From Platanthera guangdongensis (taxonomy: Eukaryota > Streptophyta > Magnoliopsida > Asparagales > Orchidaceae): DNA of 64,000 bases. This document shows positions 43,290 to 54,376 of the stretch, in pieces (the first letter of the stretch is position 1; each line of letters opens with the position of its first letter). The DNA lies in assembly GCA_039583875.1 (NCBI GenBank), contig CM077149.1:155028249-155092248 (forward strand), in the 5' to 3' direction. Made by a program: the position numbers and the translations under genes. The notes under the pieces were generated by a model. The model searched no databases and was not told the origin of the DNA. It saw only the letters and a list, made by a program, of their open reading frames with translations.

Positions 43290-44285
43290 TGGAGGGTTGT
43301 TAGAGTCCCCTTAGAGCGTTATACGCACCTCCGCGCATAGGGTGTGACTAATAGCATAACCGCCCAAGGCGAAACCCCTTGAGGCGTAACCGCCCAGGGC
43401 TTGGCTGCCCTCCCCCTCTCTCCGGGGCCTAGGACAGGCGACCAATTTGGCCGACCGCCCTCCTGCCGACGCTCGGCCAAATGGCCACCCATTCTTCTGT
43501 CGCCTCCCCCATTAGGGGCATCCTCCCATTGTTCAAGACATGCAACCCGTCCTCTATCGCTGCCCCAATTAGGGGCAACCACTCATTCGCCCAGGATGGG
43601 TGGCCATTTTGGTGGCATGTCCTTTATCGCTACCCTTAGTAGGGGTGGCCTACCGTTCACCCAGGTGGCTTCCCAACCTCCCCCCCCCCATTGGTGGCGT
43701 GAATGCGACCTCCTTGTCGTCCTAGTCGGGCGGCCATTTGGTTGCCCTATCTTGGCCAGGGACGCCCTACCCCGGCCGTCGGCCTTGCCGGTCGCCCGTC
43801 CCCCTGCGGGTTGAGCGGTTGACCCAAATTGCCCAAAGGGAAAGCTTGACAATTCGGTAAATTTGGTGATCGTGTGCCCCATTTCAGACGTTCCTATTCG
43901 TCCATTCAGTAGTTATCAGGGGAAATTACTGTGGTGCCCCTTTAATAAATAGAGCTCAATCCTCCTTCATTCCAATTTTCTTCTGCCCCCAGAAAATCCT
44001 CCTATGAAATTTGTTTCTCCTCCATTTCTCCTCCCGATACACGCTCCAGTGTGCGCCCTTTCCTTGCGCGCTCCCACGTGCGTCCCTTCCTTGCACGCTT
44101 CCATGCGCTCCCGAGGGCGCCCCTTCCTTACGCGCTCATGTGCGTGCCGCTGCCTCGTTGCGCGCTCCCGCATGCGTCCCTTCCTTGCGTGCTCGACCGC
44201 TCCCGAGATAAGGCGATTCAATTTAGCCGAGACTGAAGGAATGATTAAACCGCTCCGTAGTAACTGGAATGTCCACATCACTTAA
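43290..44285 (+). repeat. GC-rich LTR-like block
   Basis: GC-rich degenerate repeats containing CATAACCGCCCAAGGCGA and many GGCGGCC words, then a TATA-like AATAAATAGAGC (about 43943-43954). Three to four copies of a CGCTCCC..GCGTCCCTTCCTTGC unit follow (44041-44190), then AAGGCGATTCAATTTAGCC (about 44208). The same markers in the same order occur at 51170-52230, so both are copies of one LTR-like family. Boundaries and duplications were not found. Confidence 0.5.
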
Positions 44286-46178
44286 GAAATTATTAAACAC
44301 AATTTACATTTTCTTGCTTTGACCTTAAGGCTTTACACACGAATAAATATTTAACTACTACATGGATTTCATACATCGGCATGCAGACTGACAAAACGTG
44401 AATAACTAAAACAAAACTTGGGCCTTCGAGGGCCTGAACAAATTGGGCTCTCGCCCGCTATTTCTTGTTTGGCTCTCTAGCACCTGTACCTGTATGAACC
44501 ACAAAGATGTGACAACAAAAGAAGGTAACGAATCAGCTTTTGTTGATCAATATCCACAAACACGCGGTATAAATGACCCCACCCCATGCTCGGGGCGGTG
44601 GTATTCCTTCTCTGCATAATAGTTAACAATAATAATGTATATATATACAAGCAAGAAAGTGAAACAACAAGCAAGCCAAACACTAACGCTATACGTACAA
44701 ACATCAAAAACATTGGAACGTACATCCGCACGCTTCATACACTCATGACACACTTTCGGTGTACTCCTTGAGTCCCACCACCTTCCCTTGTCCAAGACAT
44801 GGATGATCCCACCTTGAGTATTCTTCTAGTCCGACCCAAAGTCAAGGACTCTCTCCTATGTCAATGACGAAAGCCAAGTACGTTAGGCACTGTAGTAGGA
44901 CGACATAATGCGGGTATAGTTCAGCTCTTTCCCGTTGCTCAACTCGTCTTGTCAATCAACGACAATGATGCGGGTCAGCCTCCCCTTTCCCGTATACGAC
45001 ATAACTCATATTATGTCCCACGGTTGGCACTCACGACCACACCAAGCTGGGCACAACAGGCTCCACAACAACACAAACTAGCCAACTTGTCCCATGGACA
45101 TAGGCTTCACCCAACTCCCATGGATCTACCGCCGGCGGTAACACTACCGTCAGGCGATATCGAACAGAACTCCTATTCTGCTTGCATTCCCGGGTATTTC
45201 TTGGAGTTAGCCTCCAAGACTCCCTGCCGCGTTCTACAACACTCAAAACCCAAAAACGGCATTCAACACAAAGTCTTCTCTGACACGCAAATATCAATGT
45301 AAACCACACCAATTCAGACCAACCTGTCCGGATGGGCTTCATACAACATGCTTATATCTGAAGTTGAAACAGACTTCTATATACAATATATGCCAGAGAC
45401 GGACTCAATCAACCTGAAGAAAGTCTAGCCATACGCTAATTAGCGAAAGAGGCATTTTCATATGCGAATATAGAAACAAAAGAGGACACACACGCCCTAA
45501 CGAGAGTAGGAAGATCGTTACCCTTGGAGTTCTCTCTGCCTCCATAACTCAAAAATCCAATTGGATAGAAAGAACCGCACCGAGCCGCTCTTCGTGGATC
45601 TGGACTCCGCTCGCGATTTGGATCTCCGAAGCTCCGGCAATGGCGGAAAACTCCTTCTTCCTCTTCCTTAGCTCTCCCCTCTCTCTACCTCTAGAAAGAG
45701 AAAGCCCAAGATGAAATGAGGTTTAAACCCTCAACTCCCGGCCTTAACCCTAAAGGAAACACAGCCCCACCGTCGAATTTCACTTAAAATCCACGGATGA
45801 CCACGATCTAATTCAGAATTCCTGTACAGAGCGCTACCGCCGCGAGGTAACAAGATACCGTTGCGCGGTAGCTCTGTCGGTGGCTTCTTCAGTAAGCCCA
45901 CTGTTTAAACATGTCACTCGAACGCCGACATGTGGCTGCCAGTACCTGACACACTACCGCCGCGCGGTAAAATACTATCGTCGAGCGGTATCAAATTCGA
46001 TGTATCGTCACATCAACGGCATTGCAAGGACCACTACCGCCAGTGGTATCACTATCGTCGGGCGGTAACTCTCATAGCGCAAAGACAATTAAACCAGCTA
46101 TGGTACCGCCGACGCTAGCACTACCGCCGAGCGGTAGCATCCAGAGAACTATTTGTGTAAAAATTCTGGGGTGTTACA
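44286..46178 (-). repeat. Minus-strand gypsy-type LTR (left end uncertain)
   Basis: On the minus strand it begins TGTAACACCCCAG at 46178, like the chromovirus LTR at 38507. It then has TACCGC/GCGGTA words (about 46140-45830), a leader, and CCAAGGGTAACGATCTTCC at about 45515, matching the chromovirus LTR at a similar offset. The sequence is otherwise diverged, so it is a related family. The rest to about 44286 holds no ORF. No 5-base duplication was found, so it may be a solo LTR with decayed edges or part of a broken element. Confidence 0.55.
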
Positions 46179-46495
46179 TCGCTTCCGCATGGCAAAGCAC
46201 CTTGCTCCCACGCTTCTTGAGCACCCGACATTGCTAGGACCTGCCCCCTCGTGCTCTCCAGTGGTTCGAAGGTCTGCCCTTCATCGTTTCTTCGGGACCA
46301 CGTCCCAACGACCTCCCACTGCTGCCGATCAAAGGTCCGCCCTTATCCGCCGCAGTAGGTCGCGGAACCGTCACGGGCCTCAGGGCCTGCCTCCCTCACG
46401 GTCGCCCAGGTTTGAAGGTCTGCACTTCACTGTTTCTTCGGGATCACGTCCCGGCGTCCTCTTACTGCCGCTGATCAATGGTCCACCCTTATCTG
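46179..46495. repeat. 146-base tandem unit, about two copies, LINE target
   Basis: AAGGTCTGCCCTTCATCG (from about 46269) recurs 146 bases later as AAGGTCTGCACTTCACTG, and GATCAAAGGTCCGCCCTTAT recurs as GATCAATGGTCCACCCTTAT. The second unit is interrupted at 46495 by the LINE and continues at 48008 (CCACAGTAGATCGCG). Function not recognised. Confidence 0.65.
46478..46495. other. LINE target site duplication, left copy
   Basis: ATGGTCCACCCTTATCTG, repeated exactly at 47990-48007. An 18-base duplication is typical of LINE target-primed insertion. Confidence 0.9.
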
Positions 46496-47989
46496 TGAAA
46501 TTTGCAATGGCATTAAAATGAAAGAAGAATTACAACGGGGGGAGGGAAACATGAGAACAAAGAAAAAGAAAAGATACAAAATCAGCTGCCCTCAAGGCCG
46601 CGGCAATCCTCCGCCACAAGCCCAAGAAAAGTCTCATCAGCACCAGAGCCGGACTCCCAAGTAAAGTCCCCGCAATCGCCAGTCTCGCGCAGTGGTCGGC
46701 CGCACGGTTCGCAGTGCGATCCACATGTTGAAAGCGAACAGCTGCAAACTCGGAGAGGGAGGACAGATCCACATCACACGGGTACGTGTTCGGGCGGGCG
46801 GAACCCGAGGCGGCCTTGCAGCAGAAGTCCAGGACGTTGGCCGCATCCCCTTCAATAATGACTCCTCGAGCATCAACGGTTGACGGAAGAACAATTCGGC
46901 GTATCGCCAGAATAGCCTCAAGCTCCACGCGGCCCGGATCCCAATGGTGCCAAGCAAGACCAGCCACGACAAGGACCTGTCCCGCCGCAGATCGGACCAC
47001 AACCCCAAGCCCCGCATCCTGGATGGCAGCAGCGAACCGTCGACGTTGATTTTGATCCAACCGGGCGGTGGTGGGCACCAAGAAGACGAAGAGACCCCAA
47101 AGGGCCGTAGGTACGCCAACATCCTGACTTGCGACCAAAATCAAACAAGGAAACGTTCTCAAGAATAGTGGCAGCAATTACCAAAGGCGTGCCGACCTCC
47201 CGGTTGTGCAGTTTGGCATTCCGCGCTCTCCAACATTGGTACATAGCATAGCACAGGAGCCGGGCTGGGAGGAGAGCAGCTTTCCCACCCTGAGTAGTCA
47301 TGCGTTGGAGCTCATCCCACTTCCAACCAGCAGGCAGGCGCAGCCCCCATCGTCCAAGTTCTTGTCCCACAGCCAATAGTCGGGCACACCCGCCCACCAA
47401 ATGATCACGGTCCTCCGCCACTCCGCAATCCCATGGGCAGAGGGGAGTATCCACGAGTCCGCGTCGAAACAGCCATGCGCGGGTAGGCAAGGCGTCCCAA
47501 AACAATCGCCAACAGAAAAAGCGCTCCCGCGGGTGCAACCGGAGCCGCTTTAGCCAGGTAACATCATTAGCCGGATAGGTCGGAATGGAGTGAGGATAAG
47601 CCAAAGCCGAAATCCCAATCCCGCTGAATTGTTGGAGTAATTCCGGAACGTCCTCCCCCCCAGCAAGCTCGATTTGCAGGATAGAACACTTCAAGGCAGC
47701 TCCAAAAGCTTGGTCAAGGAAATCCGCCTGCCACCGCCCTTCCGCGTCAAGAAGATCCGCCACCAGAAGTCCGTCAAGCGCCGCCACATCGAGAAACGTA
47801 GGCCATCGGGAGAGCGGGGTATCGAAGATCCAAATGTCCCGTAGAATATCCACACGTTTTCCATTCCCAATCCGCCACCGGATGATCGGTGCAAGGCTAG
47901 CGAGACCATGTTGAAGAGTCGACCACGCCGGGGAATCAGCACGGGTCGTTGAGGGAGAGCCGATCCGTGGCCCGTACTTCGCATGGAAG
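46496..47989 (-). mobile_element. 5'-truncated LINE with zinc-binding RT tail and RNase H
   Basis: 1494 bases flanked by an 18-base duplication, minus strand. From the truncated 5' end (47989) it reads FHAKYGPRIGSPSTT ... IIRWRIGNGKRVDILRDIW, the C-terminal region of plant L1-type RT. Next comes a zf-RVT-like region (VTWLKRLRLHPRERFFCWRL, RRGLVDTPLCPWDCG), a frame change near 47050, and an RNase H with INVDGS, ELEAI, EGDA and HVDRTANRAADHCAR (to about 46640). Endonuclease and RT core are absent, so it is dead on arrival. No clear poly(A) tail is visible at the 46496 end, which is unusual. Confidence 0.88.
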
Positions 47990-48007
47990 ATGGTCCACCC
48001 TTATCTG
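47990..48007. other. LINE target site duplication, right copy
   Basis: Exact copy of 46478-46495. Confidence 0.9.
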
Positions 48008-48218
48008 CCACAGTAGATCGCGACGTCGCCAGGATCTTCTCCCCTCGCACTCGCCGGCAAATGTCAAATCATTTCTCTATGTGACAAAAAAATGGTGAGT
48101 TGGACGCAGTCCTTTTTTTAAAATTTTAGCAACTGTCAGTTTTTGTAAATTTTAAATTAAGCAGGATGTCAAATACTGTCTTGACCCCTAAAAAACTTCA
48201 GGTTTATTAGTTCATTAA

Positions 48219-48348
48219 GGCTCTGTTTAGGAGAACTTATTTTCACCGGTCAAGCGGTTACAACCGCATGAACCAGACATTAATTATGGTTCGGTTCATG
48301 CGGTCATAACCGCTTGACCAGTGAAAATAAGTCTCACCAAACAGAGCC
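48219..48348. mobile_element. Tourist-like MITE, 130 bases
   Basis: Almost entirely self-complementary: GGCTCTGTTTAGGAGAACTT at the left pairs with the right end ...GTCTCACCAAACAGAGCC, and CGGTCAAGCGGTTACAACCG pairs internally. It is flanked by TAA at 48216-48218 and 48349-48351. TAA duplications and the GGCTCTGTTTRG terminus match the PIF/Harbinger (Tourist) class. Confidence 0.88.
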
Positions 48349-48351
48349 TAA

Positions 48352-48664
48352 AGCAGCAGTTTATCTATATCAAAAGGGGAAGAAGAAATAATAGGAAATT
48401 TGATATTCAAGCTATAATGTGTCAACAAGGATCAATGGTGTGTCGCGCTTTGGGCGGTCGGGCCAAGTGGAGGCGGTGCTCTGCCGGTGGAATTCCTGTG
48501 ATGGTTGTTTTGTTGGGAAACAAATATTCCACTCCACGCTTAGCATACGAGCACACACAAGATAAAAACTGTAAATAAACAGAGAAAATCACATAGCTTA
48601 GAGGACATAAGATTTACGTGAGAAACTCTCTCTCAAAGGACTTAGCACACAACTGCATGCTAGA
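48352..48664. other. No gene recognised; copia LTR-like scraps
   Basis: Contains ACATAAGATTTACGTGAGAAAC (about 48606), which resembles a motif seen in copia LTRs, but no boundaries. No coding evidence. Confidence 0.3.
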
Positions 48665-48772
48665 TTTTTTTTTTTTTTGAAAGCCTTGACATTTCATAGA
48701 ATTTGAAAAAGGCAGTCCAACTCAGCATTATTTTTGCCACCTGGACAAAGATTTGAAATGAGTTTGGAGGTT
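48665..48772 (-). mobile_element. Possible 3' tail of a retroposon
   Basis: A 14-T run (about 48667-48680) followed by CCTTGACATTTCATAGAA reads on the minus strand as ...ATGAAATGTCAAGGCTTTC then poly(A), the usual look of a LINE 3' end. Only about 100 bases remain and no target duplication was found. Confidence 0.35.
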
Positions 48773-48775
48773 TAA

Positions 48776-48848
48776 GGTTCTGTTTAGGGACTTATTTTTA
48801 CGGATGAAGTGATTACGAATCCGATCTGTCATAACCTCAAATGGAGCC
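48776..48848. mobile_element. Short diverged Tourist-like MITE
   Basis: GGTTCTGTTTAGGGACTTAT at the left and CTCAAATGGAGCC at the right resemble the ends of the 48219 element. TAA flanks both sides (48773-48775, 48849-48851). 73 bases, apparently internally deleted. Confidence 0.6.
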
Positions 48849-48851
48849 TAA

Positions 48852-49301
48852 ATCTTAAAAATGATTAATAATTATAATATGATTAAAAGAATTAGAAGGT
48901 AACGGCCGCATCGGTAAGGAGCACGCATCCACGGACAGACTCAATATAGTACACATGGGTACGGTTAAACGGTCCAAATGCCAATAGATCAGAGCCGTTG
49001 GATTTCAAAAATAATAATAATATAATAGAAATCATTCATATCCAGAGTTACAAAAACAAATAAGATAATTATTTGTGGAGGGGTCCACGAAGAAGAGGGT
49101 TTCCTGTTTTGCTGGCCATTATCATGCTGCAACTTCAATCTATCTTATTTAAATAAATACAAATAAATGAAGATTATTTAACTCATAATATTATCATTCA
49201 TAAATCAAAACATAAATTTCATATAACTATTTTCTATTTGTTTTTTTTGTATATGATTTTTAGTTTCAATTCTGCATGCCTATTGGAGTGATACTTGCTA
49301 A
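48852..49301. other. AT-rich intergenic sequence
   Basis: No ORF, repeat or RNA gene recognised. Confidence 0.4.
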
Positions 49302-49309
49302 TAAAATTA

Positions 49310-50182
49310 GAGAATTGATATTAGCAGTCCATAAATGGCTATTCGCAGTTCATTTTTATTCGTAGTCCATAAATTATAATCGTAGTCCAAAATAAAACTC
49401 ACAGTACAAACAAAATTCTTAGGTAGAATAAAAAATAAATAAAAATCCAATTAAATACAAAATTTTTAAATGAGCAAAAGTGTTGATTTAGGGTTTCATG
49501 AGTTTTTGGGAGGACATTTGCTGCAGAGAACAAGCAAGAGCAGTCACGATGCTAGCATCAGGATGACAAATTTTGGTATGATTAAGCATGGACATGAAGA
49601 TCGCAAGCAAAAGATATCCGGAGAGAAACATGACTTCTAAACCATAAAAACTTGAGCACAAGCAGAACTTGTCCATACCAAAAAAGTTTAGATCGCCAGC
49701 AAAAGAAGTCTTGGAGCCGGTGAATGAGAATTAACGGGAGAGGAATAGCACACGTTAATGAAGATGATTCTTCATTTTGCCTGTGCTCTATCAGAGGACG
49801 ACGTTCGGGGAAGAAGAGGACGCAGGGGCGACGGCTTCCAGGTGGAAAGACGTCCGGCATTTCAGCAGGGGCGACGGCGTGCAGGTGGAAAGACGAGAAG
49901 CCGCCGTTCGGGGAGGGCGAAGTCGATTGAGGAGGAGGCGGCGTCCGGGGCGAACAGGGGCCGGCGAGGTTGGGATCGCGAAGGAGACGGCGTTCGGGGG
50001 TGGGAAACAGTAAAACCTACGGTGAAATATGAGGTGCGAGCTAAATAATAAGGGGTTTATAAAGGAGAACTTTTCATTTCATTTTGGACTGCGAATATCC
50101 ATTTAAGGACTGCGAGCTAAATAATAAGGGGTTTAGAAATGGACTGCGAATAGCCATTTATGGACTGCTAATATCAATTCTC
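49310..50182. mobile_element. 873-base TIR element with 8-base duplication
   Basis: Termini are inverted repeats of about 47 bases starting GAGAATTGATATTAGCAGTC, with subterminal repeats of a CAGTCC-TAAATGG-ATTCGCAGTCC type at both ends. TAAAATTA flanks it at 49302-49309 and 50183-50190. The duplication length points to hAT, while the long TIRs are more Mutator-like; I leave the superfamily open. The interior includes a GC-rich segment (49790-50020) unlike the AT-rich ends, possibly captured host sequence. No transposase is present. Confidence 0.8.
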
Positions 50183-50318
50183 TAAAATTAAGGCACGTCA
50201 CTGTGGATTTGTGTTATCGAAAAATCAAGTATACCGTTATACTGAATGTAGGGATCATCAAAATGTGGTATCGTCTTACTCAAAATGTATCAAACTCAAC
50301 TAGAGTATATAACATAAT

Positions 50319-50757
50319 TAGGGGCGGATCCACATAGGGCACAGTGTGGGCGGCCGTCCACACTGGTTTTTAAAAATATCATGTATCAATAGCAAAATAC
50401 GCAATTAATTTATTTGGCATATAAAAAATGTACATATATATCATAAATAAATTCAAATAAGTAAATATCTTAGTCAAGTTGGTGGAGTGTATGATATCTA
50501 ATTATATGGTTATAAGTTCAAGTACTATACATGTCACATTTTTTTATTACCTGCATATTTATTTATCATTTTATTTACTAACACATTTATTTATCATTAT
50601 ATTTCCTACATACTTTTTATCATTTTTTTGGTATGTCGCATTTATTGACCATTTTTAAATATAATTCAATGTAGTAATATTTTTATTTTATTTTATTTTA
50701 TTTTTTGCTATTTTTATACACCGTCCACACAGAGAAAAATCTCTGCGTCCGCCACTG
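50319..50757. mobile_element. hAT-like MITE with tRNA-like interior
   Basis: Begins TAGGGGCGGATCCA and ends GCGTCCGCCACTG, near-inverted copies. Flanked by AACATAAT (50311-50318) and AACATAAC (50758-50765), an 8-base duplication with one mismatch. The interior has CTTAGTCAAGTTGGTGGAG and GGTTATAAGTTCAAGTAC (about 50469-50521), which resemble pol III box A and box B of a tRNA gene. Confidence 0.7.
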
Positions 50758-50878
50758 AACATAACACATGATTAAAATTTTCTAATTAACTAATTAAATC
50801 AAGAACACAAATGAACAACGCTTGAGCGAACAACAAATTTACTTGAGCGTGAAAATAAAGTTAATAAGCATCTTGGAC

Positions 50879-51120
50879 GTCCTCACCCGGCGGTTGGCTC
50901 AAGGTAAATTTTGATGGCTCAGTCCAGCCTAACAATCATGCCGGACTGGGTGGTGTCATTCACAATCACCAAGAAAGGCTAATTACAGCTAAGGGCGTCA
51001 ACACTTGAAGCAAATCCGTGAATATGACAGAGTTTAGAAGCGCGTGTTTGGGGCTTGCTCTCGCAAAGCACTTTTTCTGCAACGTGATTGATCTCCAGGA
51101 CAGCATCTGTGCATTGTAGC
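50879..51120 (+). pseudogene. RNase H (RVT_3-type) fragment
   Basis: Plus-strand reading GWLKVNFDGSVQPNNHAGLG (from about 50891), then ITAKGV, a TGA, and VNMTEFRSACLGLALAKHFF. The NFDGS and TEFRSACLGL blocks match the first Asp and the Glu motif of plant RNase H domains found in LINEs and stand-alone proteins. No upstream RT was found; it ends in TAG at about 51120. Confidence 0.65.
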
Positions 51121-51169
51121 ATATTTTATTAATTTTTATATTAATTGATGGGATTCCCCTAAACTTGTT

Positions 51170-52230
51170 CAGTCCAACCGTACACGCCCGCCCGAGGTAG
51201 AACCACCGTCGCCGCAGCCACATAACCGCCCAGGACGAGGGGCAGTTAGGGCTGCCCGCCCTGCTTCAAGTTTCCCAGAACGGTCGGCAGTCAGGACCAC
51301 CTATCCTACCTCTTTACTGCCCAGGACGGGCGGAAAATTATGCCACCCGTCCTGCTTAGTTGCCACCAAGACGGGCGGCAAATTATGCCGCCCCCGTGGG
51401 GGCGGCTCCTTTTCCGCCAGGACGGGCAGCAATTTTTGTTGCCCGTCCTGATTCATTGCCGCCAGGACGAGCGACAAAATGACAAATTTTGCCGCCCCCA
51501 TGGGGACGGCTCCTTTTCCGTCAGGATGGGCGCCAAATATTGCCGTCCGTCCAGCTCGTTGTCGCCAAGACGGGTAACAGATTTTGCCGCCCCTCCTAGT
51601 GTTGCCACTTTGGGGGTGGATCCTTTTTCCCTAGGACGAGCAATGATTCCTGCCGCCCGCCAAGCATTCTTGCTGATCAAATCGGGCGGCGTTTTCGCCG
51701 CTTGGCCTTGACCGGGCAGCCCTTTCCCACCGTCCGCCAGTCTCGCCAGGCCGCCCCTCCCCTCGCGCGAGGAGCGATAATTTTTCCGGCGGGGGCGGTT
51801 ATTTTCTGGCCGGGGGCGTTTTTGTCATTTGCGTAAATTTTACGATCCGTGTACTTCAGTTCAAACAATACTATGGTGCCGCCGGTGGTTATTGAGAAAC
51901 ATTACCGGATTGTCTTTCCTAAAATCTATAAATACGACTCATTACCAGATGGTCTGTGATCCTCTGAGATTTCCCTCCACTCTCTCTCAACAATTGTAAC
52001 GAGAGACGGTATGTCGCCCTCGAGTTATTCAAGAAAGCCATGTACAACAACCAGCAAATAGTGGAGGTTTGGCCGGCGCACAACCAACGTAGTTTTTCAC
52101 CCAGTTGACGAGTTTTTCACATTAAAATTTTTTTTCCAGTTTTTACTTACTGTGATTGGTCGCACGCTGAACCATTCCCGGGCTAAGGCGATTCAATTCA
52201 GTCCGGTCTATCGGAGCCTCGAGCGATCCC
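51170..52230 (+). repeat. Second GC-rich LTR-like block
   Basis: Contains CACATAACCGCCCAGGACGA and about a dozen degenerate repeats of the type CCCGTCCTG-TT-GCCGCCAGGACGGGCGGCAAA (51190-51690). Then comes a TATA-like CTATAAATACG (about 51930-51940), a leader with CTCTCTCAACAATTGTAACGAG, and AAGGCGATTCAATTCAGTCC (about 52185). Same order of markers as 43290-44285. No ORF and no clear termini. Confidence 0.5.
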
Positions 52231-53026
52231 CAACATTAATATATAGGCTATGACCCGTTGAGTGCGCCACGTGGAATGGACGGTGATGTCCGAGCGTGTG
52301 TCGCGACTCGTTAAAATGGATGGTTTAGTCCCACGCCGTCTAATGTGCTCCTTGGTCCTTAGTGTATAAGTGGGGTGATCACTCCTCTCCTAACCGCGTG
52401 ATTTTAGGATGCGATGCTACAATGCTTTACATGACCAATTTCAGTGGAAATTTGTACCATTCTCTAATGGAAGCTCAGGTTTCATGACAACAGTCATCCT
52501 CAAGAGCTATGATGTGAGTTTCCTTATATAATTGGCTACGTTGGTGCCGCCATCTCGCCGCACCAACATCCGCCGGCCTACTCCCAACGGCATGCTCCTG
52601 CGATTGCCGGCGCCCTACGACGCCGCCCGCATCCCTCGGCCGCCCTTGGCCTCGTGATCATGAATAGTGGTGGTGTTCTTTTCAGGATCTGTTCCAAGGT
52701 GTGTAATCTCATGATAACGGGCAGCCCCTTTTTATAATCAAAAGAATAATATAAATAATTCCAATTATAAAGTCATCATTTTCTTTATTCTTTATTAGAC
52801 ATATGTGCGGCTCGGAGGTTAGAGGTAATGTCCAATTTGTCTTCTTTCATTTCTTTTTCATGTGGTGGGGGTGTTAGAAATTTCCAAACCAACTTAACAT
52901 CCCCCCCACGTCCCTAAACCCTTAAAGAAAAATTAATAGTGTGAATCTGGATGTCCAAATTTAAGCCAATTTTGATCTCACAACCTTTTAATTCAATGCA
53001 AACACGTGTGTAAGGTGGTGAATCTT

Positions 53027-53030
<4 letters not shown>
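52231..53030. other. No gene recognised
   Basis: Mixed-composition intergenic sequence with a short GC-rich stretch at 52545-52660. No convincing ORF, splice structure or repeat seen. Confidence 0.35.

Positions 53031-53112
<82 letters not shown>
53031..53112. repeat. (TA)n microsatellite
   Basis: 41 uninterrupted TA units. Confidence 0.98.
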
Positions 53113-53115
<3 letters not shown>

Positions 53116-53342
53116 GGTTATGTATATGTGAACACTATAGTATAGATTTACTATAAATCTTGATTGAATGGGATATGCAGACATAGTTTTAATCACCTGA
53201 GGATAGTTAGTTTGACTTGTTGCAAATGAAATCATCTGAGGATATTTAAAGCTTCATATCCAGAGTGATTAATTTCAATTACAAATAAGATTAAAAAAAA
53301 TTTTAAGAAGGATATCAGAAGAGAAAATGATAGTGCCCAATT

Positions 53343-53437
53343 AAAGTCCTAACTTCTAAATACGACGATATTGTTGCTGCACTTGAAGAATCAAAATATA
53401 TTGAAGCGTTATCCCTCACAAAGCTCACTGCTCCTTG
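53343..53437 (+). pseudogene. Ty1-copia gag (UBN2-like) scrap
   Basis: Reads KVLTSKYDDIVAALEESKYI ... then TGA. The block resembles the LTS-K-DHIV-AIEESK segment of copia gag polyproteins. Only about 31 codons, with no partner domains on either side. Confidence 0.4.
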
Positions 53438-53658
53438 AAATCTAATGAAGATTGTAAAAATTTTTAGGAAGTCAAAAGGTCGCACGAACACTCAATCACA
53501 TCCAAGTCAAGTAGAAATCAGCACTAGTAGAAGCACAAAAATCTCAAAATGTGGAATTATCACAACTTCTTTACAAGGCGAGGCATATATTGCGAGACAT
53601 GATTTCGTAATGTACCCGATTGAAGCAAAAAAATTACAAGAAAAAAGAAACCACGCGG

Positions 53659-54376
53659 TCTGATAACAAATTTCGCACAAGCCGCTATCCGTCAAGCTGT
53701 CCGATGAATCCGCCAAGTCGTCAAACCGCAACCAAGCCTCGCGAACTGTCTGTTATTGAACTGCTGAGAAAACAACTCTGCCCTCCACTTCTGGTCGCCT
53801 GACCGCAAAGCTTGCCGCGAACAGAAATGTTGAACGAAGAAACAGCCTACCCGCTAAGACGAGAGAACCATTTATTTGAACTATCCACGACCCCGAAGAA
53901 GAAGACTTCTAGTCGCGTAAACCGCGACTTGCTGTATGCCACAAACTGTAAACCGCGAACTATTCCACACTGAGCTTCCCACTAATCGTTCAGTCGCCCA
54001 TTACTAGCCACACAGCCTGCACGACACAAGTCAACTTCACTTAGCCGTCCGGTTAGAAAAATCTAACCGCAAGTTCAAAGCGCGAGTAGAATTCTCACTG
54101 TTCTCGTTTTTATATATGACGAGTCGGGGACTACTATTTATAGACGGCAGGAGGAGTGTCATCACTGCCCATAACGATAGGATAACCACCCGTCATCTTG
54201 CAGCTAACACCACCTAACCGCACAAGTGCGGATACCAGCGTCAGTCCGCCACAATAACCATCTAACCGCATAGACTCAAAGAACAACCAGTCCGCCAAGT
54301 CGAGCAGATAACAACACCAGTCTGCGTGGACTTAGCAATCCAGCCACGCATCCTGATCCATTATCACACCTGCGAC
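53659..54376 (-). repeat. Minus-strand LTR-like block, left part
   Basis: TCTGATAACA (53659-53668) is the complement of TGTTATCAGA, one base off the initiator-Met primer site, and the block to its right would be the LTR end. A TATA box CTATAAATAG reads on the minus strand at 54143-54134, with a leader toward 53669. Many ACCGC/GCGGT words occur throughout. It is interrupted at 54377 by a hAT-like element and continues at 55259. The upstream LTR end was not fixed (somewhere near 55650). Confidence 0.45.
54369..54376. other. hAT target duplication, left copy
   Basis: CCTGCGAC; exact copy at 55259-55266. Confidence 0.9.

Noticed and set aside
43319..44281. ORFs in the GC-rich block, both strands
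   Set aside because: Low-complexity, overlapping in all frames, no domain.
44286..46178. Complete solo LTR with duplications
   Set aside because: The right edge is clear, but no matching 5-base flank or convincing left edge was found.
53026..53235. 69-codon minus-strand ORF
   Set aside because: Mostly (Ile-Tyr)n from the TA microsatellite.
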